Source of the DNA: Algoriphagus algorifonticola
Lineage (GTDB): Bacteria > Bacteroidota > Bacteroidia > Cytophagales > Cyclobacteriaceae
DNA: 39,951 nucleotides
Direction: 5' to 3'
Assembly: GCF_007655305.1 (NCBI RefSeq)
Contig: NZ_VLOG01000060.1
Location: 13,888 to 53,838 of the forward strand
The notes under the pieces were generated by a model, which had not been told where the DNA came from, ran no database searches, and saw nothing but the letters and a program-made list of their open reading frames with translations. Of this stretch, positions 25,381 to 34,384 are shown piece by piece; within the stretch, counting starts at the first letter, position 1, and the number at the start of each line of letters is the position of its first letter. The position numbers and the translations under genes are program-made.

Positions 25381-25608
25381 AGTTGGGCAATCTATCACTT
25401 AAATATAACAGCTTATACGAAATAACACACAATGATAGACCATTCAAAGAAATTGGATTTTTTCACTTTGCAGATTACAGAGGCAAATTCGCATTTTAAG
25501 TGCTAAAGATCGCCACTGATCAAAAATAATTCTTCTAAAAATAAATCTCGATGGATTCCCTATAAGCTTTTGTTAGCTTGCTTAATAAAATTAATCAACC
25601 AAATCAAT

Positions 25609-27312
25609 ATGAGAAAAACACTTTTGAAGGCAAGTGTTATGAGTATAATGATGGGAGGACTCTTTGGTTTACAAACTGTATTTGGCCAAAGTGATCCAAC
25701 TGGTAAAAAACCAATCACCTCAACTTATGCTATAACCAATGCAACAGTCTTTGCCAACCCTTCCAGTGAAGGCAGCAAAGCGACAGTTTTGATCAAAGAC
25801 GGAGTTATTAAAGGTGTCGGTAATAATTTGACCCTTCCTGCTGAAGCTAAAATTATAGCTGGTGATTCCTTATTTATTTATCCTGGATTCATCGATGGAG
25901 CTAGCAATGCAGGTATTAATAAGCAAGAGCCTCCGAAAAGACCTGACAACTTTGTTTCTTCTAACCCGCCTGATGAAATCGCAGGTATCACCCCTTGGAA
26001 ATCAGCCATAGACCAGTTTGATGTCAGTTTAAGCCAAGTGGATGACTTGAGAAAAATGGGCTTCACGCTCACTCAGATTATCCCTGACGGAGGAATGCTT
26101 TCCGGCAAAACAGCACTAGTGGTTTTAGGAGAGAAAAATTCTACCAACTTGGTTAAGGAAAATGTTGCGTTGAATGCAAGTCTTAACGGAGCAAGAGGTA
26201 TGTATCCTGGCACCACATTAGGCGTGATGGCTAAGTTCAGAGATGTGTATAAAAACACCCAGCTGACCAAAGAAAGGCAAGCAACATTCGCTTCTAATAC
26301 TGGTATTTCCCGTCCGGAATTGACTCCTACTTACATGGGAATGATGGATGTAGTAGATGGAAAAATCCCAGTGATTTTTAATGTTGAGAATGACCTGGAA
26401 GTAAGAAGAGCCCTAAGTCTCCAAAAGGAATTAGGCTTTCAGTTAATCCTTTCAGGATTAAAGGAATATGATAATGTCATTGACCTGATCAAGTCTAGCG
26501 GTACCAGAGTGTTAATCCAGTTGAGCGTGCCTGATGACAAAGCCATCAAAGCTCAAAAAGATGATGCAAATGAAAGTGTGAAAGCTCAATATGCGCGAGT
26601 TAAAGAGGCCTATGATAAAGCAATTGCTCAAGCAGCTAAGTTGGAGAAAGCAGGTGTAGCCTTTGCTTTCACCACATCAGGTGCTAAGACCAATGATTTG
26701 ATGAAATCTCTAAGAACCATGATTGAAGCAGGTTTAAGTGAGAAAGCCGCATTAGCTGCTCTCACAACAAACCCAGCTTCGATTTTGGGTGTATCACGAT
26801 TTGCTGGTTCTATTGAAACTGGAAAAATGGCGAATTTGGTGATTAGCACCGGTCCAATTTTTCAGGAAGAGAGCCAAATCAAACATGTAGTGGTTGATGG
26901 AAATATCTTTGACTACGAAATTAAAGAGAAAAAGAAGAATGGAGCTAATGGAAACGGCAATGGCTCTGTTTCTATTGTAGGTACTTGGGATTACAATTCT
27001 CAAACTCCAGCTGGATCATCAGGTGGCAAATTTGTCATAAGTAAAGAGGGAAGTTCTTATTCTGGAACTATCACTTATCAAGATCCTTCTGGCTCAGGCC
27101 AAGCTACTTCTCCATTAAAGGATATTTCATTGAGCGGCTCAACTCTAAGCTTTTCATTTGATGTGAATGCCGGAGGAATGAATCTCACTGTGAGTGTGTC
27201 TGGAGATGTTTCCGGTAATTCAATGGATGGATCTATGAATATTACAGACTTTGGTTCTTTCCCGATTTCAGCTACTCTCAATCCAACCTTAATCGCTAAC
27301 AAAAAGCCATGA
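25609..27312 (+). CDS. Amidohydrolase-family pseudo-enzyme with C-terminal lipocalin-like domain
   Basis: I start at the ATG at 25609 (MRKTLLKASVMS…, signal peptide ending VFGQ near residue 26), giving 567 residues; a further in-frame ATG 13 codons upstream is less likely. The amidohydrolase fold is clear: ATVFANP, LIKDGVIKGVG, YPGFIDGASNAG, and TTNPASILGVSRFAGSIETGKMANLVI. However the HxH metal motif that should follow YPGFID is replaced by GASNAG, and no matching metal histidines are seen later, so it is probably inactive. After about residue 455 comes a separate domain (SIVGTWDYNSQTPAG, SGTITYQDPSGSG, SLSGSTLSFSFDVN) resembling a lipocalin-like or DUF-type beta-barrel. Its stop overlaps the next start (ATGA), so translation is coupled. 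Confidence 0.83.
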   Translation: MRKTLLKASVMSIMMGGLFGLQTVFGQSDPTGKKPITSTYAITNATVFANPSSEGSKATVLIKDGVIKGVGNNLTLPAEAKIIAGDSLFIYPGFIDGASNAGINKQEPPKRPDNFVSSNPPDEIAGITPWKSAIDQFDVSLSQVDDLRKMGFTLTQIIPDGGMLSGKTALVVLGEKNSTNLVKENVALNASLNGARGMYPGTTLGVMAKFRDVYKNTQLTKERQATFASNTGISRPELTPTYMGMMDVVDGKIPVIFNVENDLEVRRALSLQKELGFQLILSGLKEYDNVIDLIKSSGTRVLIQLSVPDDKAIKAQKDDANESVKAQYARVKEAYDKAIAQAAKLEKAGVAFAFTTSGAKTNDLMKSLRTMIEAGLSEKAALAALTTNPASILGVSRFAGSIETGKMANLVISTGPIFQEESQIKHVVVDGNIFDYEIKEKKKNGANGNGNGSVSIVGTWDYNSQTPAGSSGGKFVISKEGSSYSGTITYQDPSGSGQATSPLKDISLSGSTLSFSFDVNAGGMNLTVSVSGDVSGNSMDGSMNITDFGSFPISATLNPTLIANKKP

Positions 27313-28694
27313 AAAAATTAAGCTATATTCTTGCTGCTTTGGTAGGGCTGAGTATGCAGTTCGCGATTGCTCAAACGCCCAAAGGCAGCATTCTAATCAA
27401 GAATGCCACGGTAATCACCGTGACAAAAGGAACTTTGGAAAATACAGACGTTTTGGTTCAGGATGGTATCATCCGAAGAATAGGCCAAAATATTAGTGCT
27501 CCAAGTGGAGTTCAAACCATTGATGCAAGTGGAAAATATGTGATGCCTGGCATCATCGATGCGCATTCTCACGTGGCATTGGATGTGGTCAATGAGGCTA
27601 CTGCCCCAATCGTGGCAGAAGTCAGAATGAAAGATGTGGTCAATCCTTATGAAATAGGAATCTACAGAGCATTGGCAGGTGGCGTGACAGTTTCTCATGC
27701 TATGCACGGATCTGCTAACGTAGTAGGTGGACAAAATGCCACTTTAAAGCATAGGTGGGGTTCTTCGAATCCTGCTGATATCATCATGCAGGATGCTCCT
27801 AGGACTATCAAATTTGCATTGGGAGAAAACCCCACCCGAGTGCATGGAAGAGGTAATGGTATTCAGCCTAGAAGTAGAATGGGTGTGGAAGCCATCCTGA
27901 GAAATGGATTCAGTGAAGCTTTGCAATACAAAAAAAGGTGGGCTGATTACAATGCCGCAAAATCTCAAAAAGGAAATTCCATGGTCGCTCCTGAGTTTGA
28001 TGAGCGCCTTCAAACCTTGGTAGATATTTTGGATGGCAAAATTATCATCCACTGTCACTCTTACCGTGCAGATGAAATTTATATGCTTATCAATGTGGCA
28101 AGGGATTTTGGGATCAAAAAACTAGTATTCCAACATACCAACGAAGGCTTTAAAGTAGCTCCTGAAATTGCAGAATACACCATGGGTGCTTCAGTCTTTG
28201 CGGATTGGTGGGCTTACAAATTTGAGGTGTATTATTCTACAGCATTCAATGCTGCAATTCTTCAGAAAAATGGAGCTATCACCTCAATCAATTCCGATTC
28301 TGCTGAATTGATCAGACACCTGTATCATGAGGCTGCAAAAACTCAAAGATATGGTGGTATGACAGATGATGAGGCCTTGGCTATGATCACTATCAATCCG
28401 GCCAAACAATTGGGAATAGATGACAAGGTGGGTTCATTGGAAGTAGGCAAGCAGGCAGATATTGTGATCTTTGAAGGTCACCCTCTCTCCTCTTATGCTA
28501 TACCTCAAATGACCTTTGTAGATGGAGTGAAATACTTCGATATCAAAGAAGATAAGGATGATCAAAGACAGCAGGTTAGTGCAACAGAAATGGTTGAGCC
28601 TATTATGCTGACTGAGGAAAACCATAGATGTATGCAGGATACTGAGTATTTGTTCGAAACTGCCAATGCACTTTTCTCCTTACACAATCATTAA
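27309..28694 (+). CDS. Exported metal-dependent amidohydrolase (catalytic member of triad)
   Basis: The 461-residue product has a signal peptide ending AIAQ (residue 22) and an intact amidohydrolase metal site: H86 and H88 in IIDAHSHVAL, K168 in IKFALGENP, H248/H250 in IIIHCHSYR, H276 in FQHTNEG, and D330 in SINSDSAEL. The beta-sandwich parts flank the barrel (NATVITVTKG at the start, GKQADIVIFEGHPL near the end). It probably works in the periplasm on an amide, peptide or lactone; the substrate is unknown. It lies between two paralogues that lack the metal ligands, overlapping the first by 4 bp and followed by the second after 21 bp. The C-terminal tail after about 425 (EEN…CMQDTEYLFETA) is not usual for the family. 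Confidence 0.9.
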   Translation: MKKLSYILAALVGLSMQFAIAQTPKGSILIKNATVITVTKGTLENTDVLVQDGIIRRIGQNISAPSGVQTIDASGKYVMPGIIDAHSHVALDVVNEATAPIVAEVRMKDVVNPYEIGIYRALAGGVTVSHAMHGSANVVGGQNATLKHRWGSSNPADIIMQDAPRTIKFALGENPTRVHGRGNGIQPRSRMGVEAILRNGFSEALQYKKRWADYNAAKSQKGNSMVAPEFDERLQTLVDILDGKIIIHCHSYRADEIYMLINVARDFGIKKLVFQHTNEGFKVAPEIAEYTMGASVFADWWAYKFEVYYSTAFNAAILQKNGAITSINSDSAELIRHLYHEAAKTQRYGGMTDDEALAMITINPAKQLGIDDKVGSLEVGKQADIVIFEGHPLSSYAIPQMTFVDGVKYFDIKEDKDDQRQQVSATEMVEPIMLTEENHRCMQDTEYLFETANALFSLHNH

Positions 28695-28715
28695 TCACCC
28701 TGAAAAGAAAGATTT

Positions 28716-30017
28716 ATGCAAAGTATATATAAAACCTTTTTCGCCTTCCTGATAGCCTTGACGCCTTTGATGGCTCAGGCTCAGATTGATGGGGAATTCG
28801 TTAAGCCTCGTTCAGGCAAATTCTTGTTGCAAAATGCAACGGTTCATACGATTACTAAGGGTGTTCTTTCCAATACCTCAGTTTTAATAGAAAATGGAAA
28901 AATTGCTCAAATCGGCAGCTCGATTCAGGCTGGCGATGCAGAAGTAATTGATTGTAGTGGAATGGTGATCTACCCCGGTATGATCGATAGTGGTACCACT
29001 CTTGGGTTGGTGGAAGTCAACTCTGTGGCTGAAACTGTGGACTATCAGGAGATAGGAAATTTCACCCCTAACATGCAAGCATTGACAGCAGTGAATCCAA
29101 ACTCTGAAGCTGTACCTGTTACTCGGGTTTCTGGAGTGACTACCGTCATGTCAATTCCGCAAGGTGGCTTGTTTCCAGGAACTGCAGCTTTGATCAATTT
29201 AGTAGGTTATACTCCTGATCAAATGTATGCTGGTTTTAAGGCTGTGGTAATGAACTTCCCTAGCTCTGCCAGAAGAGGAAGATTTGATCGCAGATCAGAC
29301 GAGGATATCAAAAAAGACAATGAGAAAGCTCAAAAAGAAGCAAATGAGTTGTGGGAAAAAGCTAAGAATTACCATGAACTGACTTCCAAGGGTGCTACTC
29401 TGGAGTACTATCCTGAAATCGCTCAATTGGCAAAAGTTGTTGCCGGTGAGCTTCCCTTGATGATTGAAGTAAATGCAGCAGCAGATATTCAAAATGCCAT
29501 CAAGTGGGTAGCTGATAAAAATGCGAAAGTGATTTTTTCTGGTGTAGATGAAGGATGGAGAGTTGCAGATGAAATTGCCAAAGCTGGGATCCCAGTTTTG
29601 ACAGGACCTGTTCAGGACCTGCCTACCCGTCAGTCTGATAGATATGATGCAGCTTATGCCAATGCAGGTAAAATGGCTAAAGCAGGAGTAAAAGTGGCTT
29701 TGAGAACCAATGATTCTGAAAATGTAAGAAACCTACCTTTCCACGCTGCTTTTGCAGCAGCTTATGGTTTGGGTAAGGAAGAAGCATGGAAAGCGGTGAC
29801 TATCAATCCTGCTGAGATATTCGGTTTGGCGGATCAATTGGGTTCTGTGGAAGTTGGAAAAGTTGCCAACCTAATTGTATCCACTGAAGATCCATTTGAA
29901 ACAAGAGCTCAGATCATGCATGTTTTTATCAATGGTTATAGAATTCCTTTGAGCAACAGACATATCAGATTGTATCAAGAGTTTTTGGAAAGATCTCCTG
30001 CATTGAAGAAAAACTAA
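28716..30017 (+). CDS. Amidohydrolase-family pseudo-enzyme (third member of triad)
   Basis: The 433-residue product has a signal peptide (…LMAQAQ, about residue 23) and the amidohydrolase scaffold: NATVHTITKGVL, VIYPGMIDSGTTLGL, and VTINPAEIFGLADQLGSVEVGKVANLIV. The metal motif HxH expected after YPGMID is SGT, and the later histidine positions read MIEVNAAAD and VALRTNDSE, so the metal site is lost. A lysine-rich helical insert (SDEDIKKDNEKAQKEANELWEKAK) occupies about residues 192-218. It probably acts as a partner to the active middle protein rather than as an enzyme. A terminator at 30036-30084 ends this transcript before the NlpC/P60 gene. Confidence 0.85.
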   Translation: MQSIYKTFFAFLIALTPLMAQAQIDGEFVKPRSGKFLLQNATVHTITKGVLSNTSVLIENGKIAQIGSSIQAGDAEVIDCSGMVIYPGMIDSGTTLGLVEVNSVAETVDYQEIGNFTPNMQALTAVNPNSEAVPVTRVSGVTTVMSIPQGGLFPGTAALINLVGYTPDQMYAGFKAVVMNFPSSARRGRFDRRSDEDIKKDNEKAQKEANELWEKAKNYHELTSKGATLEYYPEIAQLAKVVAGELPLMIEVNAAADIQNAIKWVADKNAKVIFSGVDEGWRVADEIAKAGIPVLTGPVQDLPTRQSDRYDAAYANAGKMAKAGVKVALRTNDSENVRNLPFHAAFAAAYGLGKEEAWKAVTINPAEIFGLADQLGSVEVGKVANLIVSTEDPFETRAQIMHVFINGYRIPLSNRHIRLYQEFLERSPALKKN

Positions 30018-30035
30018 TCAGGAACCTTTATTTTT

Positions 30036-30084
30036 AAACCACAAGTGAATCCTTGTCTCAAAGGATAGCTTGTGGTTTTCTTTT
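30036..30084 (+). terminator. Rho-independent terminator after amidohydrolase triad
   Basis: AAACCACAAG at 30036-30045 pairs with CTTGTGGTTT at 30069-30078, with a nested stem ATCCTT (30049-30054) and AAGGAT (30061-30066). A T-rich tract (TTTCTTTT) follows. It lies just before the NlpC/P60 lipoprotein start at 30099, so readthrough or a promoter inside the hairpin region must drive the next gene. Confidence 0.8.
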
Positions 30085-30098
30085 ACAAATCTAACCCT

Positions 30099-31268
30099 AT
30101 GAAGAAGGTAAATATTTTAGTCTCTTTTTTACTAATCATTGGATTCCAAGCCTGTAATACTTCCAATCAAAAAGACCAAGTTCTCAATCAAATTGAAGAA
30201 ATGCGCAAAGAAGTCGCTCCTGATAAAAGAGTGGCGATCTGGGATCTTCAATTTGAAAATGGAACATTAAGAGGGGAAACAGATCAGATTGAAGCTCTGG
30301 AGCAAATTTTAGAAACCTGGGAATCAGCAGGAATTGAAATAAAAGATGAAGTAACACGTCTACCCTCGACAGAACTTGGAGATAAGACCCGGGCATTGGT
30401 TACCATCTCGGTTGCCAACATCCGAAGTCAGCCCAAGCACTCTGCAGAATTGGCTACTCAAGCACTTTTGGGCACACCTGTACGAGTTTTGAAAAAGGAT
30501 GACTCTTGGTATTTGGTGCAAACACCTGACGGCTATTTATCCTGGGTGGATCAGGCTGGAATACAATTGATGTCTGAAGATGAATTGGCAAATTGGTTTA
30601 TTCAATCCAAGGTAGTTTTTACCCCATTATCTGGCCATATTTGGCAAGATCAGTCTCAATCAATGATGGTTTCTGATTTGGTAGCCGGAAATATTTTGGC
30701 AGTCAAAGAAGTGCAATCCAAATGGCTGGAAGTTCAACTCCCAGACGGGCGAAACGGTTGGGTTCAAGCTTCAGAAGTAATGCCATGGGAACAATGGATA
30801 GCGTCTAGAGAAACCAGCCCAAAAAATCTGGTCAGCACTGCAAAGTCTATGATGGGAATTCCCTATTTGTGGGGAGGAACTTCCATTAAAGGAGTGGATT
30901 GTAGCGGCTTTACCAAAACCATTTTTTACCTCAATGGAAAGGTAATACCAAGAGATGCCTCACAGCAGGTAAACGAAGGTTTAGAAGTGGATACAGATAA
31001 GAATTGGGATAATTTGGAAGTGGGAGACCTTTTGTTTTTTGGTGAAAAAGCTACTGAGGAAAAGAAAGAACGCGTAGTACATGTGGGAATGTGGATTGGA
31101 AATAATGAATTTATTCATTCTAGAGGAAGAGTGAGAATCTCCAGTTTTGATCCAAATAGCCCAAATTATGACGAATACGAACTCAATCGATACTTGAGAA
31201 CAAAAAGAATTATTAACCAACAATCAGACGGAGTAATCTCTGTTTCAGAATTATTGACCAGCAAGTAA
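30099..31268 (+). CDS. NlpC/P60 (C40) cell-wall hydrolase lipoprotein with SH3 domains
   Basis: I start at the ATG at 30099, giving 389 residues whose signal peptide ends with a lipobox (GFQAC, C19); an in-frame ATG nine codons upstream would spoil the signal. A helical segment is followed by two SH3b-like domains (about 105-160: VANIRSQPKHSAELATQALLG, DSWYLVQTPDGYLSWVD; and about 175-235: LEVQLPDGRNGWVQASEV). The C-terminal NlpC/P60 domain (about 245-370) has catalytic cysteine in GVDCSGFTK, histidine in RVVHVGMWIG and a further one in FIHSRG. The layout matches YkfC-like gamma-D-glutamyl-diaminopimelate peptidases that trim peptidoglycan fragments. The M28 peptidase gene begins 1 bp after its stop. 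Confidence 0.9.
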   Translation: MKKVNILVSFLLIIGFQACNTSNQKDQVLNQIEEMRKEVAPDKRVAIWDLQFENGTLRGETDQIEALEQILETWESAGIEIKDEVTRLPSTELGDKTRALVTISVANIRSQPKHSAELATQALLGTPVRVLKKDDSWYLVQTPDGYLSWVDQAGIQLMSEDELANWFIQSKVVFTPLSGHIWQDQSQSMMVSDLVAGNILAVKEVQSKWLEVQLPDGRNGWVQASEVMPWEQWIASRETSPKNLVSTAKSMMGIPYLWGGTSIKGVDCSGFTKTIFYLNGKVIPRDASQQVNEGLEVDTDKNWDNLEVGDLLFFGEKATEEKKERVVHVGMWIGNNEFIHSRGRVRISSFDPNSPNYDEYELNRYLRTKRIINQQSDGVISVSELLTSK

Positions 31269-31269
31269 T

Positions 31270-33366
31270 ATGAATTTAAAGAAAACAAGCTTACTTCTCT
31301 TCGGAGCTTTGAGCGTCAGCATCTCGCTTCAGGCTCAAGATGGCTTCTTTACAAAAAGTCAAGCCAAGCAAAAATCTGTTGAAGCTGCATATCTGAAATC
31401 GGTCAATTATGATCGTTTCAAAGTTCATCTTCAGGAATTAACAAAAAACCCACATATCGCGGGTACCCCTGAAAACGAACTCGTGCAGCAATACATGTCT
31501 AAAATTATGGAGGATGCGGGTATGAGCGTGAAGCTTTATCCCTATGATGTATATCTTCCTAATGACCCGGGGGAATCTCATTTAGAGATAGTATCCCCTG
31601 TTCAGATGAAGCTTTCGCAGCAAGAAGCTGTTCTCGAAGAAGACCCTTTTTCCGCAGATCCAAGATTACATTTAGGCTTCAATGCCTTTTCGGGAAGCGG
31701 TGATGTGACTGCAGAGGTGGTTTATGTCAATTATGGCACCCGTGAAGATTTTCAGAAACTGAAAGAAATGGGCATTGACCTGACTGGAAAAGTCACCATA
31801 GCTAGGTACGGAGGGAATTTTAGAGGATACAAAGCCAAGTTCGCAGAGCAAGCAGGGGCTATTGGTTTGGTGGTTTACACTGATCCTAAGGACAATGGAT
31901 TTACCAAAGGCGATGTGTATCCTGATGGACCATATTATAATGAAACCACTATTCAAAGAGGCTCTATGCTAACATTGGATTGGACAGGAGATCCATTGAC
32001 TCCTTATGAACCCGCATTGCCTTTGGATGGACCAGTAAAAATAGATCGCCTGGACCCTAAAGACGTCGCTTTGCATAAAATTCCAGTCACTCCTATTGGA
32101 TATGGTGCAGCAAAGGAAATCCTTTCTAGAATGAAGGGTCAGGCAGTTCCTAAAGAATGGCAAGGTGGTTTGCCTTTTGATTATAAAATTGAAGGTGGTT
32201 CTGACCTGAAGGTCCGTGTGATGGTAGATCAGCCTACTAATTTCATCCGTGCGAACAATGTGATTGGAACCTTTGAAGGAGAAAAATATCCGGATGAATG
32301 GATTATCCTGGGTTCTCATTTTGATGCTTGGAGCTTTGGAGCCACAGACCCAAACTCAGGTACAGCCATGCTGCTTACCTTGGCAGAAGCTTTAGGAGAG
32401 CTAGTAAAAAATGGAGAAAGACCAGCACGATCCATTATGATAGGACATTGGGACGCAGAGGAACAAGGCGTGATTGGATCTACAGAATGGGTGGAGCATT
32501 TTAGAGATGAATTGGGTGCAAAGGCTGTAACTTATATGAATTTTGATGGAGGAGTTTCAGGAAGAAACTTTGGAGCTTCAGCTGCCCCAACCCTCAAAAA
32601 ATTAATTATCGATGCATCAAAAGAGGTGATGTATCCTGATTCCGCAAAAACAGTTTTTCAAGTTTGGGCAGGTGATAAAAAGGAACCCGGAATTGGAAAT
32701 TTAGGAGGAGGTTCAGATCATATCGCATTTTACATGCATGTGGGTGTACCTAGCTTAAGTGGCGGTGCAGGAGGTATAAGTGCTTATCATTCAAACTATG
32801 ATAATTTTCACTACTACAGCAAGTTTGTAGATCCTTCCTTCAAAATGGGTGGAGCTGTTGCTCAACTATTTGGCTTGGTAGCTTTGAGGATGGCTAATGG
32901 AGAAATAATTCCTTACGATGTTCCTCGATATGCTCAGGATTTAAAAGGACATTTTGCGCAGGCTGTAAAAAACGTTCAGGGAATAGCTCCAGACTTCAAG
33001 GAATTTGATTTAGTCAATACGGCACTGAATAAGTTGGAAAGTAGCTCTTCAGCATATCAGGAGAAATTAAATGCCGCTATGGAAAAAGGGAATTTGTCTC
33101 CTTCAAAAATTAAAAATATCAATCAGCAATTAATTGGCTTGGAAAAAAGCTGGATAGACCCTCAGGGAATGTATTACGGGGATTGGTACAAATCTCTCTA
33201 TGTTTGCAACGATCCTTTCTCAGGCTATGCTTCGTGGATACTTCCCGGAATTCAATATGAAGTGGCGATTGATCGAACTGAAAAATTAGAAGAATGGGAT
33301 GAAAGATATGCTGCTGCTATTTTGAACTTGGCAGAAAAAATCGATCGAATCTCAGCAAGTCTGTAA
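31270..33366 (+). CDS. Exported M28 metallopeptidase, glutamate-carboxypeptidase-II-like
   Basis: The 698-residue product has a signal peptide (…SISLQAQ, about residue 22). Its layout is that of transferrin-receptor/NAALADase-type peptidases: an N-terminal part, a PA domain inserted (VVYVNYGTREDF…KVTIARYGGNFRGYKA), the M28 zinc domain and a C-terminal helical dimerisation part (about 575-698). Zinc ligands are in GSHFDAW, TDPNSGTA, DAEEQGVIG, MNFDGGVSG and YHSNYDNF, so the two-metal site is complete. It should remove C-terminal glutamate or small residues from peptides in the periplasm. It starts one base after the NlpC/P60 gene, which suggests a shared role in peptide or muropeptide recycling. 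It ends at a bidirectional terminator. Confidence 0.92.
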   Translation: MNLKKTSLLLFGALSVSISLQAQDGFFTKSQAKQKSVEAAYLKSVNYDRFKVHLQELTKNPHIAGTPENELVQQYMSKIMEDAGMSVKLYPYDVYLPNDPGESHLEIVSPVQMKLSQQEAVLEEDPFSADPRLHLGFNAFSGSGDVTAEVVYVNYGTREDFQKLKEMGIDLTGKVTIARYGGNFRGYKAKFAEQAGAIGLVVYTDPKDNGFTKGDVYPDGPYYNETTIQRGSMLTLDWTGDPLTPYEPALPLDGPVKIDRLDPKDVALHKIPVTPIGYGAAKEILSRMKGQAVPKEWQGGLPFDYKIEGGSDLKVRVMVDQPTNFIRANNVIGTFEGEKYPDEWIILGSHFDAWSFGATDPNSGTAMLLTLAEALGELVKNGERPARSIMIGHWDAEEQGVIGSTEWVEHFRDELGAKAVTYMNFDGGVSGRNFGASAAPTLKKLIIDASKEVMYPDSAKTVFQVWAGDKKEPGIGNLGGGSDHIAFYMHVGVPSLSGGAGGISAYHSNYDNFHYYSKFVDPSFKMGGAVAQLFGLVALRMANGEIIPYDVPRYAQDLKGHFAQAVKNVQGIAPDFKEFDLVNTALNKLESSSSAYQEKLNAAMEKGNLSPSKIKNINQQLIGLEKSWIDPQGMYYGDWYKSLYVCNDPFSGYASWILPGIQYEVAIDRTEKLEEWDERYAAAILNLAEKIDRISASL

Positions 33367-33370
33367 AATT

Positions 33371-33400
33371 AAATCCCGGCCAAAAAAATGGCCGGGATTT
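33371..33400. terminator. Bidirectional terminator between M28 peptidase and WYL regulator
   Basis: A perfect 12-bp stem (33371-33382 with 33389-33400, AAATCCCGGCCA with its complement) around a six-A loop separates the stop at 33366 (+) from the stop at 33401 (-). The stem ends are A/T tracts on either side, so it can stop both transcripts. Confidence 0.85.
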
Positions 33401-34384
33401 TTAATACACTGCTTTTTCCAATTGTTCCTGTAAATAAGTTTTCAGCTCCTCTCCTACTTCGACTTTGATCTCACCTGGCAGCCCTAAAATGAATCTCGCT
33501 ATTCCGGGGAGTTGTGGCACTTCCCCTTCAAAATAGTATTGATTTCTATTCCTGATACTCATAAAAGGCCGTGCATTCGGGTGCTCCTCCATCATGAGTT
33601 GATAAGCTTTTTTACTCATTTTAAGTCTAACCTTGAATTGCTTTTTCCCAGTAAAGCCAAATAAGGATTCCTCCGGCAATTCATGTTTGTTGCTGAACTT
33701 CCATGAATCGTTTGTGATGAGCACTTCTCCTATCCGCTCAATTTTAAAAATTTTCATGGCTTTGCTCTCTACTTCCAACGCATGAATAGATTCATAATTA
33801 CTCGAAAATGCAACAGGCTCCACTAATCTGTCACTAGTGGTATCGGAACTCAATGAATAATATTCTCTCAGCCAAATCTGCTTTCTGTCTTGAATTGCCT
33901 TCCCGATTTCATCAACCAAACGACCTAAATTGGCTTTGAACAGTTCTGCCGTTCCCTGTTTCAGCTCAGACTTTAACTGAAGCTTTTGAAGCACAGAGTC
34001 TTTCAAGAGGTTTTTTTTGCCTTGTGACTCAATTAGGCTTTTAAGCCATTGGCTCTCTTCGGGAGAGAAACTCCCGTAATGTAAGGTTGCATCCTGACCT
34101 GCCGGTTCTTTGAGTTTGTATTTGCTAAACTCTTTGATGACCTCAAATCCCAAAGCCTCCAATAATTTGAAGTAGCGGTAAATGGTTCTCTCGTCTGTTT
34201 CCAAAAGTTCAGCCAATCTGTGCACAGGCTTTCCTATATTTCCCTGTAAAAGATTGATTAATTTGAATACACGAAGAATTTTTTGCTGTTCTACTTTTCC
34301 TGCTTGAGCCATTGATTCCAAAATTAGGTTATCAAAATTAGAGTATTCCTTGGATAATTTTGGATTTATGACACCATTTGTCAA
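33401..34384 (-). CDS. WYL-domain transcriptional regulator
   Basis: The 327-residue product has an N-terminal helix-turn-helix (about 35-85: KILRVFKLINLLQGN, VHRLAELLETDERTIYRYFKLLEALG), a helical linker, and a WYL-type domain (about 165-240: RKQIWLREYYSLSSDTTSDRLVEPVAF, ALEVESKAMKIFKIERIGEV). A C-terminal extension (FKVRLKMSKKAYQLMMEEHPNARP) follows. WYL regulators sense ligands, often nucleic-acid-like ones, and commonly repress nearby genes. It stands alone, convergent with the peptidase gene, with repeat island 2 on its upstream side; no operator can be identified. No signal peptide is present. Confidence 0.85.
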   Translation of the reverse strand: MTNGVINPKLSKEYSNFDNLILESMAQAGKVEQQKILRVFKLINLLQGNIGKPVHRLAELLETDERTIYRYFKLLEALGFEVIKEFSKYKLKEPAGQDATLHYGSFSPEESQWLKSLIESQGKKNLLKDSVLQKLQLKSELKQGTAELFKANLGRLVDEIGKAIQDRKQIWLREYYSLSSDTTSDRLVEPVAFSSNYESIHALEVESKAMKIFKIERIGEVLITNDSWKFSNKHELPEESLFGFTGKKQFKVRLKMSKKAYQLMMEEHPNARPFMSIRNRNQYYFEGEVPQLPGIARFILGLPGEIKVEVGEELKTYLQEQLEKAVY

